Assembly: GCA_903922545.1 (NCBI GenBank)
Contig: CAIXUE010000126.1
Span: 1-21,271 of the forward strand
Reading direction: 5' to 3'
DNA: 21,271 bases
DNA from: an uncultured Alphaproteobacteria bacterium
Lineage (GTDB): Bacteria > Pseudomonadota > Alphaproteobacteria > Micropepsales > Micropepsaceae
The notes beneath the pieces were generated by a model. It did no database searches. It was given only the letters and a program-made list of their open reading frames with translations, and had not been told where the DNA came from. Positions 7,066 to 13,504 of the stretch are shown here, piece by piece. The translations under genes were made by a program, and so were the position numbers. Positions within the stretch are counted from its first letter, which is position 1; each line of letters begins with the position of its first letter.

Positions 7066-8076
7066 ATGGCGAATTTCCGGGATTTGCTGCGCAACACCCC
7101 GGCAGGGCTTTATTGCCCGCCGGGTGATTTTCACATTGATCCCGTCTCGCCGGTGCCGCGCGCGGTCATCACGCACGGCCATGCCGATCATGCCCGCCCC
7201 GGCCATGATGCCGTGCTGGCGACGCCGGAAACTCTTGCCATCATGCGGGCGCGTTATGGCGACGGCTTTGCCCAGCGCCCGCAAGCCGCAAAATATGGCG
7301 AGGTCATCCGTCGGCAGGACGTAACCGTCACCTTCGTGCCCGCCGGCCATGTACTAGGATCCGCCCAACTCGTTATTCGCTGGAAAGGCATGACCATTGT
7401 CGTTTCGGGCGACTACAAGCGGCGCGCCGACCCTACCTGCCCGCCCTTTGAACCAGTGGCCTGCGATGTCTTTGTCACCGAGGCGACGTTCGGCCTGCCG
7501 GTTTTCCGCTTCCCGGATGCACAGGACGAAATCGCAAAACTGCTGGCATCCGTGCGGCAGTTTCCAGACCGCACCCATCTGGTGGGTGCTTACGCCCTGG
7601 GTAAGGCGCAGCGCATCATCCTGTTGCTGCGACAGGCCGGCTATGACGGCACGCTTTACATGCATGGCGCCCTGGCCAGTATGAACGCGCTTTATCAGGC
7701 GCATGGCTTTGACCTGGGCGCGCTGGCGCCGGCTACCGATGAAGCCCGCCAAAGCCTGCCGGGCGCCATTGTGCTGGCGCCGCCCTCCGCCATCGCCGAC
7801 AAATGGTCGCGCCGCTTTGCCGATCCCATTCCGGTTTTCGCTTCCGGCTGGATGCAGGTCAGAGCCCGGGCCCGCCAGCGGCATGTGGAATTGCCCTTGG
7901 TGATTTCCGACCATGCTGATTGGGACGAACTGACCCGTACCCTTTGCGAACTACGGCCCCGGGAAGTCTGGATCACCCATGGCAGCGAAGACGCCCTGCT
8001 GCGCTGGTGCCAGCTGCAGCAGATCACCGCGCATGCGCTGGATGTGATCGGCTATGACGATGAGGAAGGCGAATAA
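7066..8076 (+). CDS. Ligase-associated DNA exonuclease, metallo-beta-lactamase fold
   Basis: A 336-residue protein of the MBL-fold nuclease group related to mRNA 3'-end processing factors, in the bacterial 'ligase-associated DNA exonuclease' family. The metal site HGHADH is at residues 37-42. Further conserved blocks are PAGHVLGSAQL, VVSGDYKRRADPT, and SDHADWDELTRTL with ITHGSED near the C-terminus. It is cytoplasmic. Its stop overlaps the ligase start by one base (TAATG), which supports translational coupling and a shared role in processing DNA ends before sealing. The ATG at 7066 follows a modest GGA site. No EcfG-type box is seen in front of it. Confidence 0.92.
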   Translation: MANFRDLLRNTPAGLYCPPGDFHIDPVSPVPRAVITHGHADHARPGHDAVLATPETLAIMRARYGDGFAQRPQAAKYGEVIRRQDVTVTFVPAGHVLGSAQLVIRWKGMTIVVSGDYKRRADPTCPPFEPVACDVFVTEATFGLPVFRFPDAQDEIAKLLASVRQFPDRTHLVGAYALGKAQRIILLLRQAGYDGTLYMHGALASMNALYQAHGFDLGALAPATDEARQSLPGAIVLAPPSAIADKWSRRFADPIPVFASGWMQVRARARQRHVELPLVISDHADWDELTRTLCELRPREVWITHGSEDALLRWCQLQQITAHALDVIGYDDEEGE

Positions 8077-8573
8077 TGCGCGCCTTCGCCCGCCTGCTGG
8101 ACCAGCTTTCCTTCACCCCATCGCGCAACGCCAAGCTGACGCTGCTGTGCGATTACATGTCGGGCACAGCGGATCCCGAACGCGGCTGGGCGCTGGCCAG
8201 CCTGACCGGCGCCCTGCATTTTGAAACCGCCAAGGCCGGCTTCATCCGCAAGGCTGCGGAAGCACGGCTTGATCCGCAGCTTTTCGCCCTGGCCTATGAC
8301 TTTGTCGGTGATCTGGCCGAAACCGTGGCGCTGGCCTGGATCGCCAAACCTGGCGAACAGCGTGATTACGAATTGCCGGAAATTGTCGAGACCCTGCGCT
8401 CCGCATCGCGGCGGCAAATCCCCCAGCTTCTGGAGCAATGGCTGGACGCCATGACAGCGGAAGAACGGGGCGCTGCTGAAATTGATGACCGGCGGCCTTC
8501 GGGTCGGCGTTTCGGCCCGGCTGGCCAAACAGGCGCTGGCGGAACTGGGCGAAGTCGAGGTCGCCGAGATTGA
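8076..8573 (+). CDS. ATP-dependent DNA ligase, N-terminal part (frame broken)
   Basis: This frame encodes the N-terminal DNA-binding domain of an ATP-dependent DNA ligase (FARLLDQLSFTPSRNAKLTLLCDYM, ERGWALASLTGALHF, LAYDFVGDLAETVAL). It starts at the TAATG overlap with the exonuclease. Ligase-like sequence ends at QWLDAMTAEER around 8466. After that this frame gives an Arg/Gly-rich tail without homology, up to the stop at 8571-8573. The expected continuation (ALLKLMTGGLRVGVSARLAKQAL) lies in another frame from 8470. Removing one G from the G4 run, or adding two, restores the ligase; adding two also keeps the usual residue count. The shift may be a real mutation, an assembly error or recoding. 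Confidence 0.8.
   Translation: MRAFARLLDQLSFTPSRNAKLTLLCDYMSGTADPERGWALASLTGALHFETAKAGFIRKAAEARLDPQLFALAYDFVGDLAETVALAWIAKPGEQRDYELPEIVETLRSASRRQIPQLLEQWLDAMTAEERGAAEIDDRRPSGRRFGPAGQTGAGGTGRSRGRRD
8467..8470 (+). other. Frameshift site in the DNA ligase gene
   Basis: The homopolymer GGGG is where the reading frame of the ligase jumps from the one starting at 8076 to the one ending at 9693. Sequence on both sides is well conserved ligase, so the break is recent, an error, or a recoding site. The second frame is closed upstream by TGA at 8452-8454, so the switch must happen between 8455 and 8573. Confidence 0.75.
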
Positions 8574-9693
8574 AGAACTCTGGCACGGCCAGGAGCCGCC
8601 GTATGGCGATCTTTTCGCCTGGCTGGAAAAGCGTGGGCCACGGCCCACCAGCAGCAGCCCGGCGCGCTTTCGCCCCGTTATGCTGGCCCAGGCGCTGGAT
8701 GAAGACAGTGATCTGGCCCGCTATGCGGCATCAGACTATGCCGCCGAATGGAAATGGGACGGCATCCGCGTCCAGGCGGTGTTTGAGCGCGGCACGCATC
8801 GGCTTTACAGCCGCACTGGCGAGGATATCGCCGGGGCTTTTCCCGATGTGGTAACCGCGCTCACCCACGAAGGCGTAATTGATGGCGAACTGCTGGTGAT
8901 GCGTGATGGCAAACTTCAATCCTTCAGCGACTTGCAACAGCGCCTGAACCGCAAAAAGCCCGACGCCAAAATGCTGGCGGCATATCCGGCCGGCATCCGC
9001 GCTTATGATCTGTTGCTGGACGGCGAAGAGGACATTCGCCACCTGCCCTTTCTGGAACGGCGGGCCCGGCTGGAAAGCTTTGTGAACCGGCTTTCCACCT
9101 CCCGCATTGACCTGTCGCCGCTGCAGCCTTTCTCGGATTGGCAGGAACTGGCGCGGCTGCGCGCCACACCGCCCGCGGGCGATGCGGCCCTGGCGGAAGG
9201 CCTGATGCTGAAGCGAAAGGATTCTCTTTACGAAGCCGGCCGCCCCAGAGGTCCCTGGTTCAAATGGAAACGCAATCCGCATCTGGTTGATGCGGTCCTG
9301 ATGTATGCGCAGCGCGGCCATGGCAAACGATCAGGCTTTTATTCCGACTTTACCTTTGGCGTGTGGCAGGAGAGCGTTGAAGGTAAAAACCTGACACCGG
9401 TGGGCAAGGCCTATTTCGGTTTCACTGATGAAGAACTGAAAAAGCTGGATAAATTCGTCCGCGACAACACGGTGGAGCGTTTCGGCCCGGTCCGCTCGGT
9501 GCGCGCCGGCCAGGATTTCGGCCTGGTGCTGGAAATCGCTTTTGATGGCCTGCAGCGTTCCGCCCGCCACAAATCCGGCGTCGCCATGCGCTTTCCGCGC
9601 ATCAACCGTATCCGCTGGGACAAGCCCGCCCGCGAAGCCGACACGCTGACGGCCCTGGAAAAGCTGCTTCCCCCATCCGATGGCAAGGGCTGA
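8482..9693 (+). CDS. ATP-dependent DNA ligase, catalytic part (frame broken)
   Basis: Holds the end of the N-terminal domain, then the adenylation and OB-fold domains. Motif I is EWKWDGIR, with the adenylated Lys encoded at 8752-8754. Motif III lies in DGELLVM. Later motifs are in EGLMLKRKDSLYEAGRPRGPWFKWKR, and the OB-fold includes GKRSGFYSDFTFGVW and SGVAMRFPRINRIRWDKP. The first possible starts are TTG 8482 and ATG 8485, neither with a Shine-Dalgarno site, so independent translation is unlikely. The undamaged protein would run from 8076 to 9693, about 538 residues, normal for the ligase that partners this exonuclease in the ligase-associated DNA damage response. The usual helicase and PdeM phosphoesterase partners are not next to it. 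Confidence 0.88.
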   Translation: MMTGGLRVGVSARLAKQALAELGEVEVAEIEELWHGQEPPYGDLFAWLEKRGPRPTSSSPARFRPVMLAQALDEDSDLARYAASDYAAEWKWDGIRVQAVFERGTHRLYSRTGEDIAGAFPDVVTALTHEGVIDGELLVMRDGKLQSFSDLQQRLNRKKPDAKMLAAYPAGIRAYDLLLDGEEDIRHLPFLERRARLESFVNRLSTSRIDLSPLQPFSDWQELARLRATPPAGDAALAEGLMLKRKDSLYEAGRPRGPWFKWKRNPHLVDAVLMYAQRGHGKRSGFYSDFTFGVWQESVEGKNLTPVGKAYFGFTDEELKKLDKFVRDNTVERFGPVRSVRAGQDFGLVLEIAFDGLQRSARHKSGVAMRFPRINRIRWDKPAREADTLTALEKLLPPSDGKG

Positions 9694-9695
9694 TC

Positions 9696-9726
9696 TTGTT
9701 TTGATCGAGAATCCGGAGTGTATAAT
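9696..9726 (+). promoter_or_regulatory. Sigma70-type promoter with perfect TATAAT
   Basis: TATAAT lies at 9721-9726. Possible -35 boxes are TTGTTT (9696-9701, 19-base spacer) or TTGATC (9701-9706, 14-base spacer); neither spacing is ideal. A start 7 bases after the -10 box falls on 9733, the A of the ATG of the following gene, so the message could be leaderless. Confidence 0.5.
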
Positions 9727-9732
9727 CGCGAA

Positions 9733-9969
9733 ATGTCGATTCCTGATCCCGACAAAGATCTTCTGGACAAGCTGGACCGGCGGGAAGCCCGGCAGAAAAT
9801 TCGCCCCGCCATCATCGCGGTTGCCGCGGGAGCGGTTGCGGGAGGAGCCGCCTACGAGATCATGACCGTGATGACCACACTGGCCGCACCGGCGCCGCTT
9901 TACGGATCGCTGGTGGTTTTCGTGCTGGCCGCAACGTGGCTTTTCCTGAGATTGAATCCGGACCTGTGA
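9733..9969 (+). CDS. Small membrane protein (78 aa)
   Basis: A 78-residue protein of unknown family. A charged N-terminus (DPDKDLLDKLDRREARQK) is followed by two hydrophobic segments, IIAVAAGAVAGGAAYEIM (about 27-44) and LYGSLVVFVLAATWLFL (about 57-73), so it is probably an inner-membrane protein with two short TM helices. The ATG at 9733 is preferred to the in-frame GTG at 9718, which overlaps GGAG itself. The only GGAG is 14 bases from the ATG, too far for ordinary initiation, which fits a leaderless start at the perfect TATAAT promoter. It follows the ligase by 39 bases but seems to have its own promoter. Confidence 0.65.
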   Translation: MSIPDPDKDLLDKLDRREARQKIRPAIIAVAAGAVAGGAAYEIMTVMTTLAAPAPLYGSLVVFVLAATWLFLRLNPDL

Positions 9970-9987
9970 CGCGGCGTCAGCCGCCCA

Positions 9988-10152
9988 TCAGATCCGTCCC
10001 AATATCACCAGCACCAGCACGATCAGCAACACCAAGCCCAGGCCGCCACCGCCATAATAGCCGGTGCCGTAGAAAGGGCCGCCGCCGATACCGCTGAAGC
10101 CGCCCACCAGGGCGATGATCAGAATGATAATCAGAATAGTGCCAATGGACAT
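9988..10152 (-). CDS. DUF3309-like small membrane protein (54 aa)
   Basis: A 54-residue hydrophobic protein starting MSIGTILIIILIIALVGG and ending LVLLIVLVLVILGRI, with a Gly/Tyr-rich middle (GPFYGTGYYGGGG). This layout, N-terminal MS-GTILIIILI, Gly-Tyr centre and C-terminal LVLVILGRI, is that of the DUF3309 family, short alphaproteobacterial and related membrane proteins of unknown function. The ATG at 10152 follows AGAGGAAACGCAAA, a good Shine-Dalgarno context. It is predicted to hold two TM segments. Its stop is 18 bases from the convergent 78-aa membrane gene. No EcfG-type box was found ahead of it. Confidence 0.8.
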   Translation of the reverse strand: MSIGTILIIILIIALVGGFSGIGGGPFYGTGYYGGGGLGLVLLIVLVLVILGRI

Positions 10153-10183
10153 TTTGCGTTTCCTCTAAAGGCCGAAACAGCCA

Positions 10184-10303
10184 GCCCCGCAGGACGCGGG
10201 GCAGGATTGAAAATCACGCCAGGAAATATGGTTTTGAAGGTCCCGGTTATTTTGGTAACGCGCGAACCGGCCATTGGGACCATCGGCCGGAATATTTAAA
10301 TAT
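10184..10303. other. Intergenic region with hairpin and AT palindrome
   Basis: The 183 bases between the DUF3309 gene and the next gene hold several dyads. A hairpin GCCCCGC / GCGGGGC with 5-base loop (10184-10202) lies in the DUF3309 leader. CCGGCC and GGCCGG (10267-10272, 10285-10290) form a stem behind the upstream gene and may help terminate it. Next to it is a perfect 12-base palindrome ATATTTAAATAT (10292-10303), striking in GC-rich DNA and possibly an operator or promoter element. No protein gene is seen in this stretch. Confidence 0.45.
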
Positions 10304-10335
10304 CGGGCCGTGAGGCCGCGCGACGGAATGAACCG

Positions 10336-10557
10336 TCAGATCCGGTAAAGGTCCGGGCTCTTGGAAAGCGCGATCACTTCATCGGCCGAAAGAATTTTGC
10401 GCGATTCGGTATGCGGCCCGCATTTTATGGTGGCCAGGGATTGGTCGGCCTCGGAAAGCCGGGCCCAGCGGCGCACACATTGGGCCAGCGTTCCGGCGCA
10501 ATAGACTTGGCTGTCGGAGGAAAGAGCCGCTTCGCCATACCAGGCAATGTCGTCCAT
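10336..10557 (-). CDS. Hypothetical protein (73 aa)
   Basis: A 73-residue protein not recognised as a known family: MDDIAWYGEAALSSDSQVYC, then an Arg/Ala-rich helix (LAQCVRRWARLSEADQSLATI), a Cys-Gly-Pro-His turn, and a final KILSADEVIALSKSPDLYRI. No signal or membrane segment is apparent. The start ATG at 10557 has only a poor Shine-Dalgarno match. It begins 40 bases downstream of the cold-shock gene's terminator on the same strand, so it may depend on readthrough or on a promoter I cannot place. The protein-like composition and lack of a better frame support it modestly. Confidence 0.5.
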   Translation of the reverse strand: MDDIAWYGEAALSSDSQVYCAGTLAQCVRRWARLSEADQSLATIKCGPHTESRKILSADEVIALSKSPDLYRI

Positions 10558-10597
10558 GAGGCGTCCCCGATTTGTTGTCTTACGGGAAGCAAGACGG

Positions 10598-10630
10598 AAA
10601 AAAACAGGCGGCCGATTTTACCCGGCCGCC
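10598..10630 (-). terminator. Intrinsic terminator of the cold-shock gene
   Basis: Read on the - strand: GGCGGCCG, an 8-base loop, CGGCCGCC, TG, then seven Ts (10604-10598). It starts 15 bases after the cold-shock stop. This is a textbook rho-independent terminator. Confidence 0.88.
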
Positions 10631-10644
10631 CGTTTTAAGACAGG

Positions 10645-10848
10645 TTAGACTTCCTGCAGATTGGCGGCCTTGGAGCCACGCGCATCCGGCTGGATGTCGA
10701 ACGAGACCTTCTGGCCTTCGTTCAGGGTGCGCATGCCGGCAGCTTCAACGGCCGAAGCGTGCACGAACACGTCCTTGCCGCCGCCTTCCGGCGAGATAAA
10801 GCCAAAGCCCTTGGAGGTATTGAAAAACTTCACGGTTCCGATGGTCAT
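10645..10848 (-). CDS. Cold-shock domain protein (CspA family)
   Basis: A 67-residue single cold-shock domain protein that binds single-stranded RNA/DNA and melts structure. RNP1 is KGFGFI at residues 13-18 and RNP2 is DVFVHAS at 26-32. The N-terminal [12 protein letters not shown] and C-terminal [10 protein letters not shown] are normal, and the length is that of the family. The ATG at 10848 follows AAAGGAAATATC. A strong terminator ends the transcript, so it is monocistronic. The upstream region has an inverted repeat GTTCTGT / ACAGAAC (10871-10877, 10907-10913) that could fold in a leader RNA, as is known for some cold-shock messages. No EcfG-type box is present. Confidence 0.95.
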   Translation of the reverse strand: MTIGTVKFFNTSKGFGFISPEGGGKDVFVHASAVEAAGMRTLNEGQKVSFDIQPDARGSKAANLQEV

Positions 10849-11247
10849 GATATTTCCTTTGCGTCATCGGGTTCTGTCCATGCGATATGCATCGACAGCC
10901 GTGGAAACAGAACATCAGGGTCTAAGGAAGGTGTTCGGTACGTCTTGCGCGCTGGGGCGTGTCAGACTTTACAGAAGAACTTCGTCTGACAAGGACGTAA
11001 GAACCACGTGGGCTGGATGTAGGCCTTTGCGCCTGCCATTGCAATGGCGGAGAAAAGATAAATCCCGCCGGCAGTCCCGGTCAGGATGAATATCCAGCCG
11101 CAAGGCGGCTTTTTTGAACGCAATCTTTGGAAGCGTCCCGCCACTCTCATATACGCCGCCTTCTTCATCCCGTACGCTGCACCCACCTGATCGCGCCAGA
11201 AACTTTGGATTCCGCCCATCCGGCGGATGCGCGGGAAACGGCGGACA
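10849..11247. other. 399-base region without a convincing protein gene
   Basis: It holds the upstream region of the cold-shock gene on the - strand and of the surface-antigen-like gene on the + strand. Visible structure: GTTCTGT/ACAGAAC (10871-10913), GTCAGAC/GTCTGAC (10961-10990), CCACGTGG (11004-11011), a perfect 14-base palindrome GCCATTGCAATGGC (11035-11048), and an intrinsic terminator on the + strand (11096-11115) with no gene before it. A weak promoter TTGGAA-N17-TATACG (11127-11155) could serve the following gene. A 68-codon frame on the - strand from 11168 to 10962 contains a hydrophobic stretch but has no other support. Confidence 0.5.
11096..11115 (+). terminator. Orphan intrinsic terminator, possible sRNA 3' end
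   Basis: AGCCGC, 3-base loop, GCGGCT merging into six Ts (11110-11115). The shape is right for rho-independent termination of rightward transcription. No rightward gene ends before it: the cold-shock gene upstream is on the other strand. A small RNA between about 10860 and 11115 is one explanation. Confidence 0.6.
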
Positions 11248-11763
11248 ATGAAAATTTGCAACGGCCTGGGCTTATTGCTTGCGGCTGCCCTCCTTGCCGC
11301 GGCCAGCGCAAGCATAGCCATGGCGCAAAGCGCTGCCTCGTCCGATCCGGCCACGAAGCCGCCAATACAATCGCAAAGTCTCGCCTATCGTCAGGGCGCA
11401 TTTTATTTCGGCGACGATTGCGGCGGCAATGCCGTGATGGGAGAGCGTATGACCGGAAAGGCGACGCCTGGATTGATCCTTGGTGGAGCAGCGGGAGAAC
11501 GGATCGGCGCGGAGATGAACTGTGACGACCGCCGCCAGGCCATGAGCGTCTATCGCGACGGCCTGGAAGGCCCGCTGGGTCAAACCCACAATTGGCGCAA
11601 CAGCAATGGCGGCGGCAATGGCAGCATGACGCCGCTGCGCCAGTTTGTGCGCGATGGATTTTCCTGCCGCGATTTTCAGGAAAAAGTCTTTGTCGGCACC
11701 CGGCTTGTTTCCCGCAGCGCAACAGCCTGCCGGCAATCCGACGGCAACTGGCACACCTTGTAA
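11248..11763 (+). CDS. Exported surface-antigen-like protein
   Basis: A 171-residue exported protein. From ATG 11248 it has a signal peptide (MKICNGLGLLLAAALLAAASASIAMAQ); an in-frame ATG 7 codons upstream (11227) is also possible. The body has a glycine-rich patch (LILGGAAGERIGAEM) followed by a domain with WRN, PLRQFVRDGFSCRDFQEKVFVGTR and ATACRQSDGNWHTL. This resembles the C-terminal domain of the 17-kDa surface antigen/outer-membrane lipoprotein group, in which W..G, CR-F and CR--DG-W recur. There is no lipobox where a lipoprotein would have one. Two cysteines near the end (CRDF, ACRQ) could form a disulfide. Function unknown; envelope location is likely. Confidence 0.75.
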   Translation: MKICNGLGLLLAAALLAAASASIAMAQSAASSDPATKPPIQSQSLAYRQGAFYFGDDCGGNAVMGERMTGKATPGLILGGAAGERIGAEMNCDDRRQAMSVYRDGLEGPLGQTHNWRNSNGGGNGSMTPLRQFVRDGFSCRDFQEKVFVGTRLVSRSATACRQSDGNWHTL

Positions 11764-11771
11764 GGATGCCG

Positions 11772-11796
11772 GGACAGGCGAACCCCTCGCCCGTCC
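11772..11796 (+). terminator. Hairpin downstream of the surface-antigen-like gene
   Basis: GGACAGGCGA and TCGCCCGTCC pair over 10 positions with one A-C mismatch around a 5-base loop, 8 bases after the stop. The tail (GCTTAACC) has few Ts, so it is a terminator-like hairpin rather than a sure terminator. Confidence 0.4.
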
Positions 11797-11915
11797 GCTT
11801 AACCATTAAAGGCGCGCTCTCTTGGCGTTTTGACCTGATGGTGATGGCAAGGAAACAATGTTAGAATGACCATATATTCGGCGTCATTGCTGTCTGGAAT
11901 TTCAAGGGAAACGTC

Positions 11916-12413
11916 ATGAAAAAACTCGCCTCTGCTGTATTTGCCTTCACGCTGCTCGGCGCCGGCGCCGTTGTTGCCCAGCCGCATGACGATCACGGCC
12001 GCCCGTCGCAGCAGGGCGGCAATCATGGCCCCGCCATGGCTGGCCCAGGTCCCGGCGCGCACCCACCCGCCAACAATGCCCGCCCCGGTCCTGCCATGAG
12101 CATGACGATGCGTCCGCCCGCGCCGGCCGCCAACCGTGGCCGGCCCGGTCCCGCGATGGGCCCGCATCATTTGCCGCCGCGTATCGCTATTCCCACCGCC
12201 CATCATGCGGTGCCGATGTGGCGCGGACGTTCCTTTGCGATCGGTGACCGCTTCATCCTGAGCGGCTTCAACGGTCCCACCATCAGCGCCTGGTCCAGCT
12301 ATGCGCTGACCAGCCCGCGCCCCGGCACGCACTGGATCTATGTCGATGGCTGGTACCTGATGGTCGGCAACCGCACGGGCCGCATTTTCGCGGAAATCCC
12401 GGCGGATTACTAA
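11916..12413 (+). CDS. RcnB-like exported protein
   Basis: A 165-residue exported protein. A signal peptide (MKKLASAVFAFTLLGAGAVVAQ) is followed by a long low-complexity stretch rich in His, Pro, Gly and Met (about 23-100, with repeated GPAM and RPGPAM units). A C-terminal segment follows (SSYALTSPRPGTHWIYVDGWYLMVGNRTGRIFAEIP) that resembles the periplasmic RcnB domain (Y.L..PP.G..W....YLLV...TG.I). RcnB of E. coli takes part in nickel/cobalt homeostasis. The His/Met-rich linker would suit metal binding, but this is inference. The ATG at 11916 follows AAGGGAAACGTC. Its promoter is not obvious. Confidence 0.72.
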   Translation: MKKLASAVFAFTLLGAGAVVAQPHDDHGRPSQQGGNHGPAMAGPGPGAHPPANNARPGPAMSMTMRPPAPAANRGRPGPAMGPHHLPPRIAIPTAHHAVPMWRGRSFAIGDRFILSGFNGPTISAWSSYALTSPRPGTHWIYVDGWYLMVGNRTGRIFAEIPADY

Positions 12414-12445
12414 GCAGCCCTCGCGGAATTTAAGCGCCATTAACC

Positions 12446-12784
12446 ATGGCCGGACTAGCCTGCACAGGAAAATTGTGCGGGAGAGTTGTGTTGTTCCCAG
12501 AACCGTCTGCTTTGGGCTATGCGCCCAGCGCAAAAGACCGCCGCCTGTCGAATCGCCGCGATGTGGACGAAGCCGCCGAGCTGATCATTCCCGGCGAATA
12601 TCTCACGCTTGCCTGCAGGGTGCTGAACCTGTCCGGGGAAGGCGCATGCATAAAATGCGATATCATACCTCTTGCCGCCACGAAGGTCCGGCTTGTGCTG
12701 CAGAACGGCCGGGCGTTTGAAGGCGTCACCGCCTGGTTTGAAGCCGGCCAATTGGGCCTGCGCTTTGTGACCGCCCCGGATTAG
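12446..12784 (+). CDS. PilZ-domain protein
   Basis: A 112-residue single PilZ domain, the cyclic-di-GMP receptor fold. The RxxxR motif is R33-LSN-R37 in KDRRLSNRRDV, and the second motif N/DxSxxG is NLSGEG at 61-66. The C-terminus (VTAWFEAGQLGLRFV) has the usual final strands. With both motifs intact, c-di-GMP binding is likely, but the output is unknown because no effector domain is fused. The start is uncertain: ATG 12446 lacks a Shine-Dalgarno site, while in-frame GTG 12488 and TTG 12491 follow GGGAGAG (12479-12485) and would remove 14-15 residues before the domain. Confidence 0.82.
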   Translation: MAGLACTGKLCGRVVLFPEPSALGYAPSAKDRRLSNRRDVDEAAELIIPGEYLTLACRVLNLSGEGACIKCDIIPLAATKVRLVLQNGRAFEGVTAWFEAGQLGLRFVTAPD

Positions 12785-12804
12785 GCGGTCACCGTGCGGC
12801 GCGG

Positions 12805-13305
12805 TCATTCCGTGGAAATGGATTTTCCGCCAGTGGCTTTCAGGATATCGCGAACCTGATCCTTGGTGGTGTCGCTGATTTCGACGCCCAGCAGCATGCC
12901 GCTCGAATCGCCCACCGCCTTGTCGTAAGACTTTACGTGATGGTCGGTGACGCCAAGCCCGATCAGGCCGCCCAGAATGCCGCCCGTTGCACCGCCAGCG
13001 CCCGCGCCGGCCAAAGCCGCCGCGACCGGACCGGCAACCAGAATGCCGCCGCCCGCGGTGCCCACCACCAAACCGGTGGCGGCAAGGCCGGCCGCGATGG
13101 CGCCCAGCACGCCGCCCAGGGTCGCGCCCGTGGCCACGCCCGTTGCGCCCTTGGTACCGGCTTTGACGCCCAGATATTGGGAACGGTATCCCTCGCTGGT
13201 GACCAGGCTGATCGCGTTTTCGGAAATACCGTTGGCGACAAGCCGGTCAACGGCCAGCGATGCGTCATTGGTATTGTCGTATATTGCAAGAATGTGATGG
13301 GCCAC
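12805..13305 (-). CDS. YflT-like general stress glycine-rich membrane protein
   Basis: A 166-residue protein. The N-terminal part (MAHHILAIYDNTNDASLAVDRLVANGISENAISLVTSE, split here as one alpha/beta unit) resembles the YflT/GsmA-type stress domain. It is followed by a long Gly/Ala/Thr-rich hydrophobic segment of about 50-115 (GATLGGVLGAIAAGLAATG, GGATGGILGGLIGLG) that could form two glycine-zipper membrane helices. A C-terminal alpha/beta piece (SSGMLLGVEISDTTKDQVRDIL) completes it. Translation starts at GTG 13305, supported by GGAGGA 5 bases upstream. It diverges from the four-TM membrane gene. No EcfG-type match faces it, so co-regulation with that neighbour is not shown. Confidence 0.78.
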   Translation of the reverse strand: MAHHILAIYDNTNDASLAVDRLVANGISENAISLVTSEGYRSQYLGVKAGTKGATGVATGATLGGVLGAIAAGLAATGLVVGTAGGGILVAGPVAAALAGAGAGGATGGILGGLIGLGVTDHHVKSYDKAVGDSSGMLLGVEISDTTKDQVRDILKATGGKSISTE

Positions 13306-13414
13306 TGCTTTCCTCCAGGGATTGTTGTGAAGTGGGCTTGCCGTGAATCAAGGCAAGGGTGTGCGTTGACAACTCCGCACTTCGCATCCCGTTGCTGGAA
13401 CTGCCCGCACATCA

Positions 13415-13439
13415 GAAGGGCACACCGGAAGGGCACACC
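13415..13439 (+). repeat. Tandem direct repeat GAAGGGCACACC x2
   Basis: Two perfect 12-base copies (13415-13426, 13428-13439) with a 13-base period, about 35 bases upstream of the EcfG-type promoter of the four-TM membrane gene. The period is near one and a quarter helical turns. It could be a regulator-binding site or a chance duplication. Confidence 0.6.
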
Positions 13440-13474
13440 AGCGTACAAAGCGACGGCGCACATGAGGGCTTTTC

Positions 13475-13500
13475 GGAACCTGAACGGTTCCACAGCCGTT
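13475..13500 (+). promoter_or_regulatory. EcfG-type promoter for the four-TM membrane gene
   Basis: GGAAC (13475-13479), 17 bases, CGTT (13497-13500): a perfect sigma-EcfG consensus. The -35 box is also half of a palindrome GGAACC-tgaac-GGTTCC (13475-13491). A start near 13507 leaves a leader of about 36 bases up to the ATG at 13543. Confidence 0.7.
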
Positions 13501-13504
13501 ACCG

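Noticed and set aside
10962..11168. 68-codon - strand frame with a hydrophobic stretch
   Set aside because: It has no clear Shine-Dalgarno site or family, and it covers an intrinsic terminator of the opposite strand. Kept only as an alternative to the small RNA idea.
13366..13394. TTGACA as a sigma70 -35 box on the + strand
   Set aside because: No -10-like hexamer at 16-18 bases; the region reads CCGTTG.
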